A DNA stretch of 9,570 nt from JAJKIP01 sp040509055 (lineage in GTDB: Bacteria; Bacteroidota; Bacteroidia; Chitinophagales; Chitinophagaceae), in the NCBI GenBank assembly GCA_040509055.1, contig JBEVLT010000168.1:1-9570 (forward strand), read 5' to 3'. A program made the position numbers and the translations under genes. The notes beneath the pieces were generated by a model. It was not told the DNA's origin and made no database searches. It worked only from the letters and a program-made list of their open reading frames with translations. Below are positions 6,185 through 9,570 of this stretch, piece by piece (position 1 is the first letter of the stretch; every line of letters starts with the position of its first letter).

Positions 6185-6208
6185 ACCTGTGGGGTTTTTG
6201 AAACAGGT
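6185..6208. promoter_or_regulatory. inverted repeat in the leader of the MutS-like gene
   Basis: ACCTGT (6185-6190) and ACAGGT (6203-6208) form a perfect 6-bp inverted repeat around a 12-base spacer, ending 11 bases before the ATG at 6174. A loose -7 candidate, TAATATTG (6240-6233 on the minus strand), would put the repeat inside the 5' leader, where a hairpin could hinder translation start. It could equally be a repressor operator. No Shine-Dalgarno sequence is evident. Confidence 0.3.
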
Positions 6209-6283
6209 AGCCGGGCAATTTCAGGAGCGTTACAATATTATCGTTCTATTCGATGGTAATAACTTTAATACCTTGAAACTTCC

Positions 6284-7324
6284 TCAATCTACCGGGCAGT
6301 TCTCATGATAATTCACCAGCTCGATCGGGGTCTTCTGGATCTCGAACCCGCCGTACACCCGGCTTATTTCATCGAGCACGGCATTTATTTCTTCGGTTTG
6401 CGTCAGGGTCACCAGCTTGTTGCGGTATTCTTTGATGTTTGGTAAACCCTTCAGGTAGCTGGTATAGTGGCGGCGCATTTCGTTGATGCCGACGACGGGA
6501 CCTTTCCATTCCACACTTTTCTGCAGGTGTTTGCGCGCCACGCTTACCCGCTCTTCCACGGCAGGCGGTGGCAGATGCTCGCCGGTGCGGACAAAATGCT
6601 TGATCTCGTCGAATATCCAGGGATACCCAATCGCGGCCCGGCCGATCATGATGCCGTCCACGCCATACCGGTTTTTATATTCCAGCGCTTTCTCCGGTGA
6701 GTCGATATCGCCGTTGCCAAAAATGGGAATGGTGATGCGCGGGTTGTTTTTCACTTTACCGATCAGGGTCCAGTCGGCTTCTCCCTTGTACATCTGCGTA
6801 CGCGTACGTCCGTGAATGGCCAGCGCCCGGATGCCGATGTCCTGCAGCCGCTCGGCCACTTCTTCTATGTTTTTGGTGGCATCGTCCCAGCCCAGGCGGG
6901 TTTTTACCGTCACCGGCAGCGACGTGGATTTCACCACGGCGGAAGTAAGCCGCACCATCAGGTCGATATCTTTCAGCACACCGGCGCCGGCGCCACGCAT
7001 GGCTACTTTCTTGACCGGGCAGCCGAAGTTGATGTCAAGCAGATCGGGATTGGTTACTTCCACGATTTTAGCAGCAAGAGACAGGCTTTCTTCGTCGCCG
7101 CCAAAGATCTGGATGCCTACCGGCCGCTCGTAGTCGAAGATGTCCAGTTTCCTGCGGCTTTTGATGGCATCGCGGATCAGCCCTTCGCTGGAGATGAATT
7201 CGGTGTACATCAGGTCGGCCCCTTTGTCTTTGCACACGGCGCGGAACGGCGGGTCGCTCACGTCCTCCATAGGCGCCAGCAGCAGCGGGAAATCGGGAAG
7301 CGATATGTTACCTATTTTGATCAT
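6284..7324 (-). CDS. dusB: tRNA-dihydrouridine synthase, DusB type
   Basis: This FMN enzyme uses NADPH to reduce specific uridines in the D-loop of tRNA to dihydrouridine. From ATG 7324 it is 346 aa; a GTG two codons upstream (7330) is possible but less likely. The TIM-barrel begins with PLLLAPMEDVSDPPFR, and catalytic Cys102 lies in DINFGCPVKKV, where it protonates the uracil. Substrate/FMN elements are VKTRLGW, IHGRTRTQMYKG, IFGNGDI and GIMIGRAAIGYPWIF, and a C-terminal helical tRNA-binding domain follows. The overall form matches DusB/NifR3-type enzymes more than DusA or DusC, but the subgroup is assigned by recognition only. In many other bacteria dusB is upstream of fis; here the downstream neighbour is the MutS-like gene. 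Its leader holds two palindromes, described separately. Confidence 0.93.
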   Translation of the reverse strand: MIKIGNISLPDFPLLLAPMEDVSDPPFRAVCKDKGADLMYTEFISSEGLIRDAIKSRRKLDIFDYERPVGIQIFGGDEESLSLAAKIVEVTNPDLLDINFGCPVKKVAMRGAGAGVLKDIDLMVRLTSAVVKSTSLPVTVKTRLGWDDATKNIEEVAERLQDIGIRALAIHGRTRTQMYKGEADWTLIGKVKNNPRITIPIFGNGDIDSPEKALEYKNRYGVDGIMIGRAAIGYPWIFDEIKHFVRTGEHLPPPAVEERVSVARKHLQKSVEWKGPVVGINEMRRHYTSYLKGLPNIKEYRNKLVTLTQTEEINAVLDEISRVYGGFEIQKTPIELVNYHENCPVD

Positions 7325-7329
7325 AGTCA

Positions 7330-7362
7330 CCAGGCCTGGATGAAAGGCGCAGAAAGTGCGCC
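7330..7362. promoter_or_regulatory. two palindromes in the dus leader
   Basis: Just upstream of the dus ATG lie CCAGGCCTGG (7330-7339, a perfect 10-base palindrome beginning 6 bases before the start codon) and GGCGCA-GAAAG-TGCGCC (7346-7362, wait-free stem of 6 bp with a 5-base loop). If transcription starts from the box at 7404-7397, both lie in the mRNA leader and could fold into a hairpin next to the start codon. They could alternatively be protein-binding sites in the divergent control region. Confidence 0.35.
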
Positions 7363-7382
7363 ATAATCTGCTTTGGGTCAGC

Positions 7383-7404
7383 TATTTTTGAACCTGCAAA
7401 TTTA
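7383..7404. promoter_or_regulatory. back-to-back -7-like boxes for the protease and dus genes
   Basis: TATTTTTG (7383-7390, plus strand) and TAAATTTG (7404-7397, minus strand) both match the Bacteroidetes -7 consensus TAnnTTTG exactly and point in opposite directions, toward the CPBP protease and dus respectively. The implied leaders are about 28 and 65 bases. Neither has a TTTG element at the expected -33 distance, so the evidence is half of a promoter each. Because the boxes are only 6 bases apart, polymerases at the two sites would compete. Confidence 0.4.
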
Positions 7405-7424
7405 CAGTTTAATTGCCGAAATCT

Positions 7425-8333
7425 ATGTACGATACCGATTCCCGGGGTATTTCCTGGACCGCCGGTTTTTTCATGCTGATCGCATTTACCATTGCCGGGC
7501 TGATGGTGGCCGGCCAGCTGGCCGGGCCGCTCTGGACGGCCATGACAGGTAAAGGGGTGGAAGTCATGCGGGATGGCCCCTGGACCCATACCGACAGTCG
7601 CGCCATGCAGGTGGCACAGGCCGTCACGACACTCTTGGGGTTTCTCCTGCCTACCATTATTACCGCTGCCATGCTCAGCCGCCGGCCAGGCAGGTTGCTG
7701 GGTTTTGCCGGGAGCAGTTCGGGCAGGCAGATAGGACTGGTGATCCTGATCATCCTGGCCGCGCTGATTTTTTCTACGGCGTTTTCTTATCTCAACCACC
7801 AGCTGCCGGTACCGGCCAACTGGAAAGCTGCGTTTGACAGAATGGAAGAAAAATATAACCGCCAGGTAGAAGCCATCCTGAACCTGCAGGCGGGCAATGG
7901 GAGCGGTTACGTGCTTGCATTGATGATCATGGCTTTCCTGCCTGCTCTCTGTGAAGAAACCCTGTTCAGGGGCGGGCTGCAGAACTTCCTGTCACGCGCC
8001 ACGAAGCGGCCCTGGCTCTCCATCGTGATCATCAGCGTCCTGTTCAGCCTGGCGCATTTTTCCTATTACGGGTTTTTATACCGGTTTTTCCTGGGCATGG
8101 TGCTGGGGGCTATCTATTATTATTCGGGCCGGCTGCGACTCTGCATCCTGGCGCATTTCCTGCACAATGCCGTCGGCCTGACCGTGGTGTATACGTATGT
8201 GCAACAAGGCAAACCCATGCGCGAAGCGCTGGAGATGGAAGCTACCGGTTACTGGGGCTTCCTGGCCCTCCCGCTGGTGATCGGTTTATTTATTTTATTT
8301 AAAAAAACGACGGCTGCCCGGCAGCCTGTTTAG
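7425..8333 (+). CDS. CPBP family intramembrane metalloprotease
   Basis: From ATG 7425 the protein is 302 aa; a TTG at 7413 is an alternative. It is a multi-pass membrane protein of the CPBP/Abi family (CAAX protease and bacteriocin-processing enzymes; Rce1-like). The family motifs are complete: Glu177-Glu178-x3-Arg182 in CEETLFRGGL, Phe207-x3-His211 in FSLAHF, and His244-x3-Asn248 in LAHFLHNAV. These supply the glutamate nucleophile activator and the metal- or water-binding residues, so it should be active. Hydrophobic segments are visible at about 11-35, 65-84, 102-121, 162-175, 197-212, 216-232, 237-257 and 277-292. The substrate is unknown: prokaryotic members serve in peptide maturation, bacteriocin immunity or membrane-protein turnover. 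cdsA begins 6 bases after the stop, so the two are co-transcribed and perhaps translationally linked. Confidence 0.9.
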   Translation: MYDTDSRGISWTAGFFMLIAFTIAGLMVAGQLAGPLWTAMTGKGVEVMRDGPWTHTDSRAMQVAQAVTTLLGFLLPTIITAAMLSRRPGRLLGFAGSSSGRQIGLVILIILAALIFSTAFSYLNHQLPVPANWKAAFDRMEEKYNRQVEAILNLQAGNGSGYVLALMIMAFLPALCEETLFRGGLQNFLSRATKRPWLSIVIISVLFSLAHFSYYGFLYRFFLGMVLGAIYYYSGRLRLCILAHFLHNAVGLTVVYTYVQQGKPMREALEMEATGYWGFLALPLVIGLFILFKKTTAARQPV

Positions 8334-8339
8334 CGGAAC

Positions 8340-9212
8340 ATGGCATTTCACTGGCAAACATTCCGGACCCGGGCGATCACGGCTATTATTTTTGCCGCAG
8401 TGATGCTGGCCGGCCTGTTGTGGGATCACTGGAGTTTCCTTGTACTGTTTTCCATCATCCATTTCGGCTGCTGGTGGGAATATTTCCGGCTGCTGGAAAA
8501 TATCCGCCATACGATCTTTCATCCGTATACAAAGCTGGGTTTTATGGTACTGGGCTATAGCCTGGTGCTGTGGTTTTGCGGGCCGGCTTACCGCATAGCG
8601 GGTTATGGCCTGTCCGAAAATTTTGTGCTCCCGGTATCGGCTGCCGGCTTTGCGCTCCTGCTGCTGGGTGTTTTTCAAAAGACACCAGTGAGCCTTCGTT
8701 CTTTTGGTGCAGCTGCATCAGGGGTGCTCTATCTTTCACTGAGCTGTGGCATGATGATCGATCTGCGGGAAGTGGGCATGGTATTCAAGGGCCAAACGCT
8801 GATGATGGATTGGGGCAGAACTCTTCCCTGCGGGTTGATCGTTTCCATCTGGATCAATGACACCATGGCTTATATTGTCGGGTCACTGATCGGTAAAACC
8901 CCCTTTTCAAAAATATCTCCGAAAAAAACCTGGGAAGGCACGATCGGCGGCGCTATCCTGTGCGTGGTAGTGATCGCGTTTGCCGGCAGGGCAACAGCAC
9001 AATACACAACCATGGTGTGGATCGGCATAGCTGCCATTGCTGCCGTGATCGGTACAATGGGTGATTTGCTTGAGTCCAAACTCAAGCGCATGGCAGGTGT
9101 AAAGGACAGCGGTCGCATCATGCCGGGGCATGGCGGTTTCCTGGACCGTTTTGACTCTTTGCTGCTGGCCATCCCGTTTGCCTGGCTGTATGTTGTGCTC
9201 ACCGTTACCTGA
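8340..9212 (+). CDS. cdsA: phosphatidate cytidylyltransferase (CDP-diacylglycerol synthase)
   Basis: CdsA converts phosphatidic acid and CTP to CDP-diacylglycerol and pyrophosphate in the cytoplasmic membrane, the branch point for all phospholipids. The 290-aa length and multi-helix profile are normal. The C-terminal family signature is complete at residues 246-272: Ser246-x-Leu-Lys-Arg, Lys255-Asp256, Pro262-Gly-His264-Gly-Gly, Asp269-Arg270-Phe-Asp272; these acidic residues hold the magnesium ions. The upstream conserved SPKKTWEG element and the INDTMAYIVGS segment are also present. The ATG at 8340 follows the protease stop by 6 bases and fits the usual N-terminus (a short basic stretch, FRTRAITAIIF, entering the first helix). 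psd follows after 125 bases under its own promoter, so the two phospholipid genes are neighbours but separately started. Confidence 0.95.
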   Translation: MAFHWQTFRTRAITAIIFAAVMLAGLLWDHWSFLVLFSIIHFGCWWEYFRLLENIRHTIFHPYTKLGFMVLGYSLVLWFCGPAYRIAGYGLSENFVLPVSAAGFALLLLGVFQKTPVSLRSFGAAASGVLYLSLSCGMMIDLREVGMVFKGQTLMMDWGRTLPCGLIVSIWINDTMAYIVGSLIGKTPFSKISPKKTWEGTIGGAILCVVVIAFAGRATAQYTTMVWIGIAAIAAVIGTMGDLLESKLKRMAGVKDSGRIMPGHGGFLDRFDSLLLAIPFAWLYVVLTVT

Positions 9213-9288
9213 TCGCTTTGTTGATACTGTATATTGTAATAGTCTCTTGTCATGTTGCCTGGTAAACATTTTCCGCCGACAGCTAAAT

Positions 9289-9319
9289 TTTGCACGGCTG
9301 GCTGTATGGACTACTTTTG
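9289..9319 (+). promoter_or_regulatory. canonical Bacteroidetes promoter before psd
   Basis: TTTG (9289-9292) and TACTTTTG (9312-9319) match the -33 and -7 consensus (TTTG and TAnnTTTG) without mismatch and are separated by 19 bases, the usual spacing for the primary sigma factor of Bacteroidetes. Transcription should begin near 9326, leaving a leader of about a dozen bases before the psd ATG at 9338. This is the best promoter match seen in the window. Confidence 0.75.
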
Positions 9320-9337
9320 CAGTTCAATTTTTGACCA

Positions 9338-9570
9338 ATGACCATTCATAAGGAAGGATATGCCACCATTGCCTGGAGTGTGATCGTGTTCGCGGTGATC
9401 AACCTGCTGTCGTTTTACTTTCTCAGTTTCGAAGAGCCGGTGATCACCGGGATCATTTTTGTGGTTACGCTTGGGCTGGTGCTGTTCATTGTCTCTTTCT
9501 TCCGCATTCCCAAACGCGAGCTGACAAACGGTGATACGGCTATCGTGGCGCCTGCCGATGGCAAGGTGGT
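9338..9570 (+). CDS. psd: phosphatidylserine decarboxylase, 5' part
   Basis: The gene starts at ATG 9338 and is cut by the right edge after 77 complete codons. Psd is made as a proenzyme, cleaves itself at a serine to form a pyruvoyl group, and decarboxylates phosphatidylserine to phosphatidylethanolamine in the membrane. Visible here are two hydrophobic helices (about 10-30 and 36-54), the SFFRIPKR turn and the APADGKV motif at 71-77, typical of the short (about 220 aa) Psd form. The self-cleavage site (a Gly-Ser near the C-terminus) lies outside the window. The position next to cdsA fits a phospholipid role. An archaetidylserine decarboxylase-like relative cannot be excluded from this fragment. 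Confidence 0.88.
   Translation, partial: MTIHKEGYATIAWSVIVFAVINLLSFYFLSFEEPVITGIIFVVTLGLVLFIVSFFRIPKRELTNGDTAIVAPADGKV

Noticed and set aside
6812..7366. Plus-strand open frame opposite dus
   Set aside because: It is a shadow of the FMN-binding barrel; the dus strand carries the conserved motifs.
1..9570. A new defence system, CRISPR array or intact mobile element
   Set aside because: No direct repeat array, transposase, terminal inverted repeats or toxin-like pair could be found; most genes are recognisable core or metabolic functions.

Overview
The window reads as ordinary chromosome of a Bacteroidota bacterium, most likely of the Chitinophagaceae (Chitinophaga-like). Three things suggest this. 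The best promoter candidate (before psd) has the Bacteroidetes form TTTG-N19-TAnnTTTG rather than the E. coli -35/-10 form. Start codons lack strong Shine-Dalgarno sequences. The protein set (class-3-like aldehyde dehydrogenase, CysGPx, membrane-embedded MutS-like ATPase, CPBP protease, CdsA, Psd) has the sequence character of that family. The assignment is inference from recognition, not from a search.

Layout. Positions 1-305 are visibly AT-richer than the rest and hold no intact gene, only short open stretches on the minus strand that may be decayed coding fragments. Then come tadA (minus) and, divergently, a thioredoxin-fold protein (plus). An intergenic region with two tandem perfect or near-perfect hairpins separates the latter from a convergent small signal-peptide/tail-anchor protein of unknown function (minus). 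A divergent intergenic region follows, then a plus-strand cluster: class-3-like aldehyde dehydrogenase, glutathione peroxidase and a small three-helix membrane protein. This meets, with only 3 bases between stop codons, a minus-strand pair: a MutS-like ATPase with several membrane segments and, upstream of it, a DusB-type tRNA-dihydrouridine synthase. A divergent control region with back-to-back -7-like boxes and palindromes separates dus from a plus-strand series: CPBP intramembrane protease, cdsA (6 bases downstream) and, after its own promoter, a psd gene cut by the right edge.

How the genes fit together. tadA and dus modify tRNA. The aldehyde dehydrogenase and glutathione peroxidase form a plausible unit against lipid peroxidation: one reduces hydroperoxides, the other oxidises the aldehydes they yield. 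CdsA and Psd are the first and last enzymes of the CDP-diacylglycerol to phosphatidylethanolamine branch. The phosphatidylserine synthase between them is not in this window.

I found no CRISPR array, rRNA, tRNA, intact mobile element or evident new defence system. The items most worth a second look are the membrane-embedded MutS-like ATPase, the small tail-anchored protein, the inverted repeats in the leaders and intergenic regions, and the possible recombinase remnant at the left edge.
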